Shown here piece after piece: positions 35,101 to 43,724 of a stretch of 64,000 bases of DNA. The position numbers were made by a program, and so were the translations under genes. Where the stretch lies: NCBI GenBank assembly GCA_023441055.1, contig JAEZQY010000062.1:58820-122819 (forward strand), written 5' to 3'. Within the stretch, counting starts at the first letter, position 1. Every line of letters begins with the position of its first letter. This DNA is from Bacillota bacterium (lineage in GTDB: Bacteria > Bacillota > Bacilli > Paenibacillales > UBA4045). A model generated the notes under the pieces. That model had not been told where the DNA came from, did no database searches, and saw only the letters and a program-made list of their open reading frames with translations.

Positions 35101-36428
35101 ATTATGCTGGTCAATATCGTGATGCATTGGAGTGGGCTCGCAGAGGTAAGAGGATAGAGCTAAAGTTCGACTTCATGCAGAATCGCAAGTTAAGGCTGTT
35201 CGAAGCGTTGTCGGGTGCGGCGCTATATCCGAATGCCACAATAAATGAACGAAAGAATATTATCCGAATGCTACGGAAGCTGATAAGCCAAATGAAGAAA
35301 TGGTCGGGCTACTGGGGGTATCAGTCGTCAGCGTATTACTTAATCATTGCGGAGTGGAAGCGTATCCTTGGTAAGGATAGGCAGGTCGTTATGGCCTATG
35401 AAGCTGCCATCGCTATCGCGAAAGAGGAGCAGTACGTATTAATGGAAGCAATCGCAGGTGAGCGATTGTATGATTATTATGTGCAGTCAGGCAGCAAGTT
35501 TGGTGCGGTTGTATCCTTGATGGATGCATGTGCAGCCTATTCCAATTGGGGACTGCTGGCGAAGGTGAACGTAATTAAACAGCAGAATCCGGATATTAGA
35601 TGGTATTCGTCTAGCGATCAGGAGCAACCTCAAGTTGACAGTGTGCTCTCCATGGAACTAAAGACAGGGACGCTTTCGAGTAAAGCTGATCTGGATGTGC
35701 AGCTCGGAACGGAGGTGGATATCCTTTCTCGAATTGCGCAATGGACAGACTTTGGATCTAACGATTTGCTCAAGCAGTTTTTGGATACTGCGATTCGGCA
35801 ATTAGGGGCAGACCGTGGGTGTATTGTGGCGTGCAGGGACGGACAATTTAGGACTCAAGTACAAGCAGGCAGACAGGTGGATGAGATCGCCTTTCCAGTC
35901 TATCTGTGTCGGTATGTCAGAATGTCGGGGCAAGCTGTATTATTGGAAGACGCGTCTAGAAGTCACTATATGAAGGACGCCTACATTGCGCGACTTGCAC
36001 CAGCTTCGATCATCTGCATGCGTATCGGGAAGCCATTCGAAGGCGCAGACTGGCTGCTGTATATCGAGAACTCTCAAGTCCCCGGTGTGTTTAGGGAGCA
36101 GAGCCTTCATCTGTTGGAACTGATGATTACGCGATTATCGTACTTGTATTGGATTCAGCATGATCAAGCTAAGGAGCCTGCCAATCGTTCAACACTAGTC
36201 GAGACTCGGGTCAAGCTAGAGCCGACTGAGCAGTTTAGCCAACTCACTCAGCGGGAGACTGAGGTGTTGCAAGTATTAGCTGCGGGATTATCCAATAAGG
36301 AGATTGCCGAGCGTTTAGGAATTTCGGAGGATACGGTCAAGAGACATGTATCGAATCTGTATAGCAAGCTTGGCGTTAAGCGGCGTGGTCAAGCGATCGC
36401 CCGAGCGAAGGAACTGAATCTCATATAG
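32151..36428 (+). CDS. Giant regulator: degenerate kinase lobe, AAA ATPase, helical repeats, GAF, LuxR HTH
   Basis: A 1425-residue cytoplasmic protein. Residues 20-175 match only the C-lobe of a Ser/Thr kinase (RSPEYSG, then DARSDLYSLGVIFYELLTG); there is no N-lobe, and the catalytic loop reads IGTLNPKDIKI with HRD lost, so it is a pseudokinase. An AAA/STAND ATPase follows, with Walker A SGEKGTGKS (about 228) and Walker B IVLWLDDWDQ (about 355). Helical TPR-like repeats span about 500-1150, a GAF domain about 1190-1340, and the LuxR DNA-binding domain (LTQRETEVLQVLAAGLSNKE) the last 65 residues. It may control the adjacent SLH gene (inference). Confidence 0.83.
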   Translation: MTMSQETTLHEWISVSPLTIHDFLDISVILTEMVDNIHKQNETIGTLNPKDIKIRARLKQAVVTDAKSWNAAYRSPEYSGTMNRVPDARSDLYSLGVIFYELLTGHLPIQPRGTDGDWAFAHVVERPEPLTMYRSELEGPIQAIVMKLLAKSPDSRYQTAFGLLADLKLCVSNLEQRGALGPIDIGRIDERSQFRQPSNPIGRDDVLLELEAAYAQAAQGSFVWVSVSGEKGTGKSYLISHFVRTLSNRGAHVMTAVCSDDNQGQPFAAILQAIRHGLEQLWGEDAETIATVKNGLVRELGEDAAHIHTLLPEAAALLGLPSHETISPSLHEQQIKEALLAVIRSFTTYCKPIVLWLDDWDQADSGTLDIIYRLRQQEKFGILLIGTQRTEMELNLGIRTTKHIQLESFVYEDVRQWMMITAHEDSMRLRVFARWVFDLTSGNPSAIRTLLQQWIIQEKLVFDELQQRWTWDLVMNDMQHDLLGSTNRYEEELHRLDERSKQLLIIASVCGMRFNSSVLSEASGHPHLVTLSILESAEKEGIIYRDDEEVDVVGDEQGRDYLFMHTQLQSMLYKCLEGSHEQWHYKMGWIYKKRLASTSIEDVRRVAYHWNRILNQLSMDEQRELAQYNTQLCVLMNKYRRYPDAKAYADKAIYLMEQLGERISNRYRCYTELAYSEYMLGNLEQMRAHFQYLMDNADELGRKERVNLAINQIEMFTFENNAEAIRNGQMALAEYGWLLPKRASVWLVLTEVVRTQLALRKSGDVLSTLPSNTNTDYELLNRMLLNLSVPLVAERPIEQIVLSSRFIRYGLKQGLNEYLLCNIGLYELILQRGAPWLYRLLPTESLRKLQSTSVAHEVHQYRLPLIFAMTIQLEQPSEATDYLMKSMRRSVEYGDITMVNLSIITILITYYGNVHRLTELLSTIELEAQHMLDEKTLNVLKLTKTYGEALRDERMQKQYIKPARYADQLEEDNYTCICKLEVAYYAGQYRDALEWARRGKRIELKFDFMQNRKLRLFEALSGAALYPNATINERKNIIRMLRKLISQMKKWSGYWGYQSSAYYLIIAEWKRILGKDRQVVMAYEAAIAIAKEEQYVLMEAIAGERLYDYYVQSGSKFGAVVSLMDACAAYSNWGLLAKVNVIKQQNPDIRWYSSSDQEQPQVDSVLSMELKTGTLSSKADLDVQLGTEVDILSRIAQWTDFGSNDLLKQFLDTAIRQLGADRGCIVACRDGQFRTQVQAGRQVDEIAFPVYLCRYVRMSGQAVLLEDASRSHYMKDAYIARLAPASIICMRIGKPFEGADWLLYIENSQVPGVFREQSLHLLELMITRLSYLYWIQHDQAKEPANRSTLVETRVKLEPTEQFSQLTQRETEVLQVLAAGLSNKEIAERLGISEDTVKRHVSNLYSKLGVKRRGQAIARAKELNLI

Positions 36429-36432
36429 AGCT

Positions 36433-36482
36433 GAACACACTCTCGATGGATAACCATAACCGTCGAGGTGTGTTCTTTTTTA
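36433..36482 (+). terminator. Terminator of the large regulator gene
   Basis: GAACACAC with an inner TCGA pairs with TCGA and GTGTGTTC, followed by a run of six T at 36475-36481. A clear intrinsic terminator. Confidence 0.85.
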
Positions 36483-36682
36483 TGACAAAAATCGACGGTC
36501 TACAACTTTCGTGTGATTTCTATAAAGCGGTTTGGTGATATACTTCACACCATATTAACTTGCATGGGGGATAAATAATGGACTGATTTTGTGAAAAGGA
36601 ATCTACTAGTTTATTGCTATTAGCTCCGGCCGTAGCCAGGGTAAGAGATGTTAAATGAAGATGAAAGAAGGAGAAATGAATA

Positions 36683-39600
36683 ATGAAAAAAATTACGAAA
36701 AAATATGTAGTGTGGCTTGTCGTGGCGCTGATGATCGCCCAGATCGCCAATCCAGGGGGGAATCGTGCGTCGGCAAGTGGAGAAACACCCTATGTACTCG
36801 TCAACGAGGTGGGTAATGGGACGTTCAATACGCATAATGACACGACGAAAGCGAAAGAGGTTGGGATTTGGGGAAGTAATAGTCAACAAGGTGTGAACGA
36901 TATTGCGATAGATGAAGAGGGAAATCTTTATTTTATTAGTTTTATGTATGCCCAAGTCTATAAAGTAACGCCATCGGGCGATTTGAGTACTTTTGCCGGA
37001 ATTGGAGAGTATGCAACCAATCCAGTGACGACCGATGAGCAAAAAAATCGCGTTGAAGGTAAAAGGGCAGACGAAGTTCGATTCTACTTATCAAAAGCAC
37101 TTGCGATCGATTCGGACAACAATATGTATATCGCTGAAAAAAACACGGGTAAAGTATTCAAGGTCGATCTCGATAGCAATTTAATAGAGGATATATATGA
37201 TATTCCGATGGGAGGAGAACTTCCGGCGGAACAACGTAATGTTGAGAATATAGCACTGGATCAATCGGGTAATCTTTATGTTTATCAATCGATTGGTACA
37301 GATGAACTTACTAAAACGTTTTATCTCGGAAAACTTGATGTGAGTCAATCGAATCCAACTTACACTGCCATCACGGATATCGTATTCCCAACAGGAGATG
37401 AACGATACGTGCACGTAGCTGTTGACGCACATGGAGATTTATATTTCTCGCAAACGGCTCAAAGCAAGATTTTGAAATACTCACTTTCGGAACAGGAACC
37501 GAAATTAACAACTTTCCTTGAGTCGACTAAATCTTACATCGTAGGTGATAAAGGTGATTTCCGCAGCCCTCGAGAAGTAGCATTCGATGCAAGCGGCAAT
37601 GCCTATTTCACAACTGCCACCGACGTAAGAAATTCCAGTTTCGGGAATCAGGTCTATAAAGTCGATTCGAATGGAACAATGACCCGGATTGCAGGAAATG
37701 AGAATATGAATTATGGGAATGCTCCCGAAGGGACTTTGGCAACCGTAGGGGAGATTAACGGAGCCTTTCAGATTGCGATAAATCCCACCAATGGATCGGT
37801 CTATTTTGAAGATCGTTACAATTATTATATTCGTTCCATTCAGCCGCTTTACACTATCGACTATGTAGAAGGCGATGATACTGTTGGCACAGCGCCTGAA
37901 GTGCAGCAGGTGTTTGGAAATAAATCCGCAACGATTGCATCACCAGACGACTTGACAAAAACAGGACATAGGTTCGTGAAATGGAACACGGCCGCCGATG
38001 GCTCGGGTACCGATTATGCGGCAGGAGCGACGCTCACGCCGACCGCGAACCTCACGTTGCATGCGATATGGGAAGCTGAAAAGTACAATCTGATTTACAA
38101 TGTTGATGCAAATGGAAATGGCACGCTGACAAGCGGCGCGTTAGTCAATCAACCCGAAATTAGTCACGATAACGTTCCGTATAATACGCTTCTTGATTCA
38201 GTAATTGCTGTGCCTAATTCAGGTTATGGATTTGGAGGCTGGAGCGATGGCGAAGAAGCTGCATCGCGGCAGGATACGGCAACGGCCTCGCTCTCGGTTA
38301 CGGCTAGCTTCCTCAAGGAGTATACCGTCACATTTGATACTTACGGCGGAACGCCGCTCGCACCGCAGATCGTGTTGGATGGCAGGCTGTTGATACTGGC
38401 GGAGCAGCCGACCAATGACGATCTTACCTTGGAAGGTTGGTTTTCGGACGCTGAACGGACAATGCAGTTCGACATCGCGACAACAGTGATTACAAGCGAT
38501 CTCACTTTGTATGCGAGTTGGGAGAAGAAACACACCGTAAGCCTATATTCGAATAACGGAACCGCTATGAGCAGCATATCCGTTACAGAGGCAACGTATA
38601 TGTCGCCGCTAGCAGATCCGGTTCGCACGGGCCATACGTTCCGAGGATGGTATACAGATGACGAGACCTTCACGCAAGCATTTAATCTTGCAAGCACGCC
38701 AATCACTGGGGATATCTCGTTGTATGCGAAGTGGGATATCAACAGCTACACCGTGACTTTCGTTACGTATGGCGGAACGGCGATTGACAGCCAGAAGGTC
38801 AATTATAATGAACTTGTAGTTGGGCCTGTCACGACGGCCAAGGAAGGTCATTCATTCGTCGGCTGGTACACGGATGCCGGATTGAATACCCCATTCGACA
38901 TTGCGAATACGGAAATTACAGGCGATATCGCGTTGCATGCGAAGTGGGACATCAATCCATATACCGTGACTTTCGTAACGTATGGCGGAACGGGAGTCAG
39001 CAGCCAGACGGTCAACTATAACGAACTTGTGGTTGGACCAGTCACGACGACGCGAGACGGTCATACGTTCCGCGGCTGGTACGCGGATACCGGCTTCGCG
39101 AACGCATTCGATATTGAGAATACGCCAATAACAGGTGATATCTCGCTGCATGCGAAGTGGGAAATCAACAACTATATCGTAACTTTCGTTACGTATGGCG
39201 GAACGGCGATCAACAGCCAGCAGGTCATCTATAACGAACGAGTGGCCGGTCCGGTCACGACGACCAAGGAAGGTCATTCATTCGTCGGCTGGTACACGGA
39301 TGCCGGATTGAATACCTCATTCGACATTGCGAATACGGCAATTACAGGCGATATCACGTTGCATGCAAAGTGGGCATTGACGCCGCCAGGAGCTCCAGAT
39401 ATTGTGTCTACGACGGCTGGCAATACCACGGTTGAAGTGGTTTGGAATGAGGTGCCTTTTGCAACGGGGTATAAAGTATATCAAGGCACGACGTCCGGAA
39501 CGACAGACACGTTAGTTGCAACAGTGACCGATTCGGTTTATCGGTACGAAGTGACAGGTTTGACGAATGGCATGACTTATTATTTTGTCGTTGCGGCAGT

Positions 39601-41515
39601 GAATGAGAGTGGGGAGGAAGGCTCCATTGAAGTCAGCGCGACACCGAAGGCTGTGGCAAGTGCGCCAACGGGAGTCACCGCGGTTGCAGGCAACGGACAA
39701 GCGACGATTACGTTTACCGCGCCGGCCATTAACGGCGGAAGTCCAATAACCGGTTATCGAGTAACCTCAACGCCGGGCAATATTGTGGAGACGACAATGA
39801 ACGTCGACACTACAGTTGTAGTCACGGGATTAACGAATGGTACGACCTATACGTTCACAGTGGAAGCGTTGAATGCGGCAGGCTACGGAGCGGTATCGGA
39901 AGCTTCCGCAGCAGTTACGCCGATGACGGTGCCAGTTGCGCCAACGGGCGTTACTGCGGTCGCAGGCAACGGACAAGCGACGATTACGTTTACTGCGCCG
40001 TCCAATAATGGCGGAAGTTCGATTACCGGCTATCGGGTAACCTCGACGCCGGGCAATCATGTGGTCACGACAACGAACGATGATACGACAGTTGAGGTAA
40101 CGGGATTAACGAATGGCACATCGTATACATTCACGGTAGAAGCGATGAATGAAGTAGGCTACGGAGCGGCATCGGCAGCTTCCAGCGCAGTGACGCCGAA
40201 GACAGTGCCAGTTGCGCCAACGGAAGTCACTGCAGTTGCAGGCAACGGACAAGCGACGATCACGTTTACTGCACCGTCAGATAACGGCGGAAGTGCAATT
40301 ACCGGTTATCGAGTAACCTCGACACCGGACAATATTGTGGCCACGACCATGAATGACAGCACGACAGTAGCAGTAACGGGATTAACGAATGGCACGTCGT
40401 ATACGTTCACAGTAGAAGCGTTGAATGCGGCAGGCTACGGAGCGGCTTCGACAGCTTCCGACGCAGTCACGCCGACGGCGCCACCTAGCGGCAGCGGTGA
40501 CAATGACGACGATACCGATACTGGTTCGACTGACGCTGGATCAACAGTGGAGCCAGTTATATCTACAGATGGCGAAATTACGTTGCCTGTCGGAACAGCG
40601 GGTGAGGTACAGCTCGGCGATACGATCACCGTTACGATTCCTGCTGGCGCTTCAGACCAAGAGCTGAAGCTGACTGTTGAGCAAGTCGCTGATATCGCAG
40701 GTCTTGCCGACGCAGGGGAAGAGTTCGCGAGTCCCGTATTCGAGCTATTGAAGAACTTCTCGGATAACTTTGCGGTGCCGGTTGTATTGACCTTCAAGTT
40801 CGATCCTTCGAAAGTGCAAGAAGGACAACGCGCTGCGATCTTCTATTATGATGAGAACGACAAAACTTGGGTTGAAGTAGGCGGTACGGTAAGCGGTGAT
40901 ACGATTACGGCAGAAGTCGATCACTTTACGAAGTTTGCCGTACTGATTGTCGGCGAGCAGGCTGTGGAGCAGGCACCGGCCCCTTATACAGATATCGCTG
41001 GACACTGGGCGGCGGGCAAGATTGCTGAAGCGGTTCAACAAGGCATCGTGAGCGGTTATCAAGACGGTACCTTCAAGCCGGATACACAGATTTCACGCGC
41101 TGAATTTGCAGTGATGCTGGCGAAGGCGTTGAAGCTGGAAAGCGAAGGCGCGGCACTTGGTTTCATCGATGCGGAGAACATCGGTGCGTGGGCGAAGGCT
41201 TCGGTTGCACAAGCAGTAGAAGCGGGCATTATATCCGGCTACAGCGATGGCAGCTTCCGTCCGAGGGCGAACATTACGCGAGCTGAACTCGCGGTGATGA
41301 TTGCAAGAGCGTATGCAATAGAGGCAGTATCGGTGGGATCAAGCGGCTTTGCAGACGAGAGCGACATTGCAGACTGGGCGAGAGGTGCGGTATCCCTAGT
41401 TAAGGAATTAGGTATCGTAAGCGGCAAGAGAGACAATAAGTATGCGCCGAAGGATACAGCAACAAGAGCAGAAGCTGTAACCATGATTATGAACCTGCTG
41501 CAAGTGAAAAAATAA
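36683..41515 (+). CDS. Large SLH-anchored surface protein with propeller, InlB-type and fibronectin repeats
   Basis: A 1610-residue secreted protein: signal peptide 1-32; NHL-like beta-propeller about 45-395 (VNDIAIDEEGNLYFI and similar blades); InlB/Listeria-Bacteroides repeats about 400-900 (YTVTFVTYGG, then GHSFVGWYTDAG and LHAKW), the last three nearly identical; four fibronectin type III domains about 900-1265 (QATITFTAP, GLTNGTSYTFTVEA); an acidic linker DNDDDTDTGSTDAG; a beta domain ending with a Thr/Phe-rich strand; and three SLH domains from 1433 (FKPDTQISRAEFAVMLAKAL). It is probably a wall-bound adhesin or carbohydrate-binding scaffold. GAAGGAG precedes ATG 36683. I see no clear promoter in 36483-36682. 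Confidence 0.88.
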   Translation: MKKITKKYVVWLVVALMIAQIANPGGNRASASGETPYVLVNEVGNGTFNTHNDTTKAKEVGIWGSNSQQGVNDIAIDEEGNLYFISFMYAQVYKVTPSGDLSTFAGIGEYATNPVTTDEQKNRVEGKRADEVRFYLSKALAIDSDNNMYIAEKNTGKVFKVDLDSNLIEDIYDIPMGGELPAEQRNVENIALDQSGNLYVYQSIGTDELTKTFYLGKLDVSQSNPTYTAITDIVFPTGDERYVHVAVDAHGDLYFSQTAQSKILKYSLSEQEPKLTTFLESTKSYIVGDKGDFRSPREVAFDASGNAYFTTATDVRNSSFGNQVYKVDSNGTMTRIAGNENMNYGNAPEGTLATVGEINGAFQIAINPTNGSVYFEDRYNYYIRSIQPLYTIDYVEGDDTVGTAPEVQQVFGNKSATIASPDDLTKTGHRFVKWNTAADGSGTDYAAGATLTPTANLTLHAIWEAEKYNLIYNVDANGNGTLTSGALVNQPEISHDNVPYNTLLDSVIAVPNSGYGFGGWSDGEEAASRQDTATASLSVTASFLKEYTVTFDTYGGTPLAPQIVLDGRLLILAEQPTNDDLTLEGWFSDAERTMQFDIATTVITSDLTLYASWEKKHTVSLYSNNGTAMSSISVTEATYMSPLADPVRTGHTFRGWYTDDETFTQAFNLASTPITGDISLYAKWDINSYTVTFVTYGGTAIDSQKVNYNELVVGPVTTAKEGHSFVGWYTDAGLNTPFDIANTEITGDIALHAKWDINPYTVTFVTYGGTGVSSQTVNYNELVVGPVTTTRDGHTFRGWYADTGFANAFDIENTPITGDISLHAKWEINNYIVTFVTYGGTAINSQQVIYNERVAGPVTTTKEGHSFVGWYTDAGLNTSFDIANTAITGDITLHAKWALTPPGAPDIVSTTAGNTTVEVVWNEVPFATGYKVYQGTTSGTTDTLVATVTDSVYRYEVTGLTNGMTYYFVVAAVNESGEEGSIEVSATPKAVASAPTGVTAVAGNGQATITFTAPAINGGSPITGYRVTSTPGNIVETTMNVDTTVVVTGLTNGTTYTFTVEALNAAGYGAVSEASAAVTPMTVPVAPTGVTAVAGNGQATITFTAPSNNGGSSITGYRVTSTPGNHVVTTTNDDTTVEVTGLTNGTSYTFTVEAMNEVGYGAASAASSAVTPKTVPVAPTEVTAVAGNGQATITFTAPSDNGGSAITGYRVTSTPDNIVATTMNDSTTVAVTGLTNGTSYTFTVEALNAAGYGAASTASDAVTPTAPPSGSGDNDDDTDTGSTDAGSTVEPVISTDGEITLPVGTAGEVQLGDTITVTIPAGASDQELKLTVEQVADIAGLADAGEEFASPVFELLKNFSDNFAVPVVLTFKFDPSKVQEGQRAAIFYYDENDKTWVEVGGTVSGDTITAEVDHFTKFAVLIVGEQAVEQAPAPYTDIAGHWAAGKIAEAVQQGIVSGYQDGTFKPDTQISRAEFAVMLAKALKLESEGAALGFIDAENIGAWAKASVAQAVEAGIISGYSDGSFRPRANITRAELAVMIARAYAIEAVSVGSSGFADESDIADWARGAVSLVKELGIVSGKRDNKYAPKDTATRAEAVTMIMNLLQVKK
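38742..39380 (+). repeat. Three tandem ~213-bp repeats encoding InlB-type modules
   Basis: Three in-frame repeats of about 71 codons each. The segment encoding GHSFVGWYTDAGLNT occurs almost unchanged near 38845 and 39275. High DNA identity makes this stretch prone to copy-number change. Confidence 0.75.
39661..40480 (+). repeat. Three tandem ~273-bp repeats encoding fibronectin type III domains
   Basis: Three consecutive repeats of about 91 codons share GVTAVAGNGQATITFTAP (second copy nearly so) and GLTNGT-YTFTVEA. A more divergent fourth domain precedes them (39376-39660). Confidence 0.75.
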
Positions 41516-41535
41516 GAGAGCGGCTACGAATACAG

Positions 41536-41574
41536 CAAAGGTGCAAGCCCTCATAGGGGTCTTGCACCTTTGTT
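41536..41574 (+). terminator. Terminator of the SLH protein gene
   Basis: CAAAGGTGCAAG (41536-41547) pairs perfectly with CTTGCACCTTTG (41561-41572). It lies between the plus-strand SLH gene and the minus-strand alpha-glucuronidase gene, and may work in both directions. Confidence 0.75.
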
Positions 41575-41641
41575 ATGCACATCTGATCGTGAGATTTATC
41601 CCGTGAGCATCTATCGTATCAGGTGCACACTCCTCCATCCC

Positions 41642-43696
41642 TTAGTAGATGACTCGCCCCTGCTCATCGGCAATGCCTGATTTACGATAAAAATACGTAT
41701 TGATCTGATCGCGCCACTCCTTGGCGTGATCAGCTTGCTCTTCAAGCTTGTCGAGCACTTGCCGGAAGCGGAGTTCATCGATTCTGCCCTGTAATTGCTC
41801 CCACCTCCGAACCAATTGTGCGGCCTGCTCAGCACCGGAGAAATGGGTATCATAGATATGCTGAATAATTGTCTTGCCTGACCGAAGTTGATGTGTATAA
41901 GGCATATGGTGGAAAAAAAGCAGTAATTCTTCCGGACATTGTGCTGGATCCCCATAGATAAGGGTATGTGGCTCCCGGTACTGTGACGTATAGCCGGTCC
42001 CGGTTCGAGACGTGCGATCAACACCGATTCCGTGGCAATCAGCAAAATGATAGGTACCCCAGTGCGAATATTCATATCCGTCGACATTGGGACCGTAGTG
42101 GTTAGTCGGATTGATCATCCAGCCAACCCCGAGCGGGGACGTGTATTGCTCATAGATGGACCACGATGTGAGCAGCATACTGCTGATCGTTTCCAGCACG
42201 AGCTCATCCCGACCGAAGGTCAGTTCGATCCATTCCTGGGCCAATTGTTCAGCAGTCAGCTTTGGATTCCAGGCTAAGCGGCCATAGCCGTGAAGGTTCG
42301 CTTGCGCTAGTATATGTCCGGTCCAGCAGTCGTCATCGCCGACATTGGAGACAGCCGCCATACCGCCAAGCGGTCTGTCGTACAATCGCCCGCTGACCGC
42401 TTCCGCCACGGTGCTGCCCGCTCCGCGAGTATAAGTATCAAACTCGAGCACTTCTCGCCATTGCGGTACTAGATAACAGAGATGTCGCTGTTGTCCGGTA
42501 TATTCCTGTGTGATTTGAAACTCCAGCAGATGATTGGTAGCTGGCATCGCGCCAAACAGCGGTGATACCGGTTCGCGCACTTGAAAGTCCATTGGGCCAT
42601 TCTTGATCTGCAGTATGACCTGCTCGTGAAACTGGCCATCCAGAGGGGTGAAGTGATCATAGGCTGCTCTAGCGCGATCTGTCTTCCGATCTCGCCAGTC
42701 CTGCAGGCAGTTGTATACGAAGCAGCGCCAGATGACGATGCCGCCATAAGGCGCTACGGCCTCGGCCAGCATATTAGCGCCGTCAGCATGATCGCGTCCG
42801 TAAGTATGGGGTCCGGGACGTCCTTCCGAATCGGCTTTTACAAGAAAACCGCCAAAGTCAGGAATAGCTGAATATACTTGCGCAGCTGTACGTTTCCACC
42901 ATTGCCGGACATCTTCATTCAGCGGATCGGCAGTATCCAGCTCTCCAAGCTCCAGAGGGGCAGCAAAGTTAATACTTAACAGCAAGGTGATGCCGTAACG
43001 GCGGAAGACAGCAGCCACACGCGCTACATCAGACAGAAAATGCTTCGTAATCAGCCGCGTTTCCAATTGGTGAACATTGACGTTATTGATCGCGATTGCA
43101 TTGATGCCGATGGAAGCCATCAATCGGGCGTAATCCTCGATTCTCGTCTGCTCTTCAATTAACCCTGATTCCCGAAAAAAGATCGATTGACCTGCATATC
43201 CGCGTTCGATGGAACCGTCCATATTATCCCAGTGATTGATCATACGGAGTCCATTGGCTGGCAGCTCGTTTATGTCCAGTTCGTGCGGCATATGACCGGT
43301 TTGGATCAGACGCAGCAGATGAAACACGCCGTAGAGCAACCCTTTTCCTGAAAGACTAGCAATCACCAGCTGACCGGTTGGCGAGGCACCAGCCGTTCGG
43401 CGCTCCGTAAGCGGCGACCATCGGATTCGGTAACCGTCATCTGAATGATCCGACTCTTGATCTATAGTCAATACAATGCCCGCTTCTGCCTGCCGATCTT
43501 CACCGACGATTACAGGTTGAATGCCCAGTAGAGCGTTAAGTCCGCTAGTTAGTTCAGCTATTGCCGTTTGCGCGATAGCGCATGATGCTTCGGCTGCTTG
43601 TAAACCACGCGCCAGCTTGCGATATTGCTCGGTCAGCGGCCCTTCTTCCAGCGGGGTATGCCGTAACCAGCAAAGATAAGCTTCGTTCTGTTGCAT
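41642..43696 (-). CDS. aguA: Alpha-glucuronidase, GH67
   Basis: A 684-residue cytoplasmic enzyme that removes 4-O-methylglucuronic acid from the non-reducing end of xylo-oligosaccharides. Hallmarks: LRMINHWDNMDGSIERGYAG, KADSEGRPGPHTYGRDHADG (acid Glu), FTPLDGQF and FQVREPVSPLFG (catalytic Asp and Glu), and GWMINPTNHYGPNVDGYEYS near the C-terminus. I chose ATG 43696, 9 bases after AGGAG; ATG 43702 is only 3 bases from it and longer versions run into the upstream gene. It lies 28 bases after the GH2 gene and close to an LplBC-type importer, as in Paenibacillus aldouronate-utilisation loci. Confidence 0.92.
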   Translation of the reverse strand: MQQNEAYLCWLRHTPLEEGPLTEQYRKLARGLQAAEASCAIAQTAIAELTSGLNALLGIQPVIVGEDRQAEAGIVLTIDQESDHSDDGYRIRWSPLTERRTAGASPTGQLVIASLSGKGLLYGVFHLLRLIQTGHMPHELDINELPANGLRMINHWDNMDGSIERGYAGQSIFFRESGLIEEQTRIEDYARLMASIGINAIAINNVNVHQLETRLITKHFLSDVARVAAVFRRYGITLLLSINFAAPLELGELDTADPLNEDVRQWWKRTAAQVYSAIPDFGGFLVKADSEGRPGPHTYGRDHADGANMLAEAVAPYGGIVIWRCFVYNCLQDWRDRKTDRARAAYDHFTPLDGQFHEQVILQIKNGPMDFQVREPVSPLFGAMPATNHLLEFQITQEYTGQQRHLCYLVPQWREVLEFDTYTRGAGSTVAEAVSGRLYDRPLGGMAAVSNVGDDDCWTGHILAQANLHGYGRLAWNPKLTAEQLAQEWIELTFGRDELVLETISSMLLTSWSIYEQYTSPLGVGWMINPTNHYGPNVDGYEYSHWGTYHFADCHGIGVDRTSRTGTGYTSQYREPHTLIYGDPAQCPEELLLFFHHMPYTHQLRSGKTIIQHIYDTHFSGAEQAAQLVRRWEQLQGRIDELRFRQVLDKLEEQADHAKEWRDQINTYFYRKSGIADEQGRVIY

Positions 43697-43724
43697 GAAC
43701 ATCTTCTCCTGTCTAGATTCCAAA

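Noticed and set aside
36561..36670. Possible c-di-GMP (GEMM) riboswitch before the SLH gene
   Set aside because: A CTCCGGCCGTAGCCAGGGTAA stretch is suggestive, but the conserved GCAAA and GGGACGCAAAG parts are absent.
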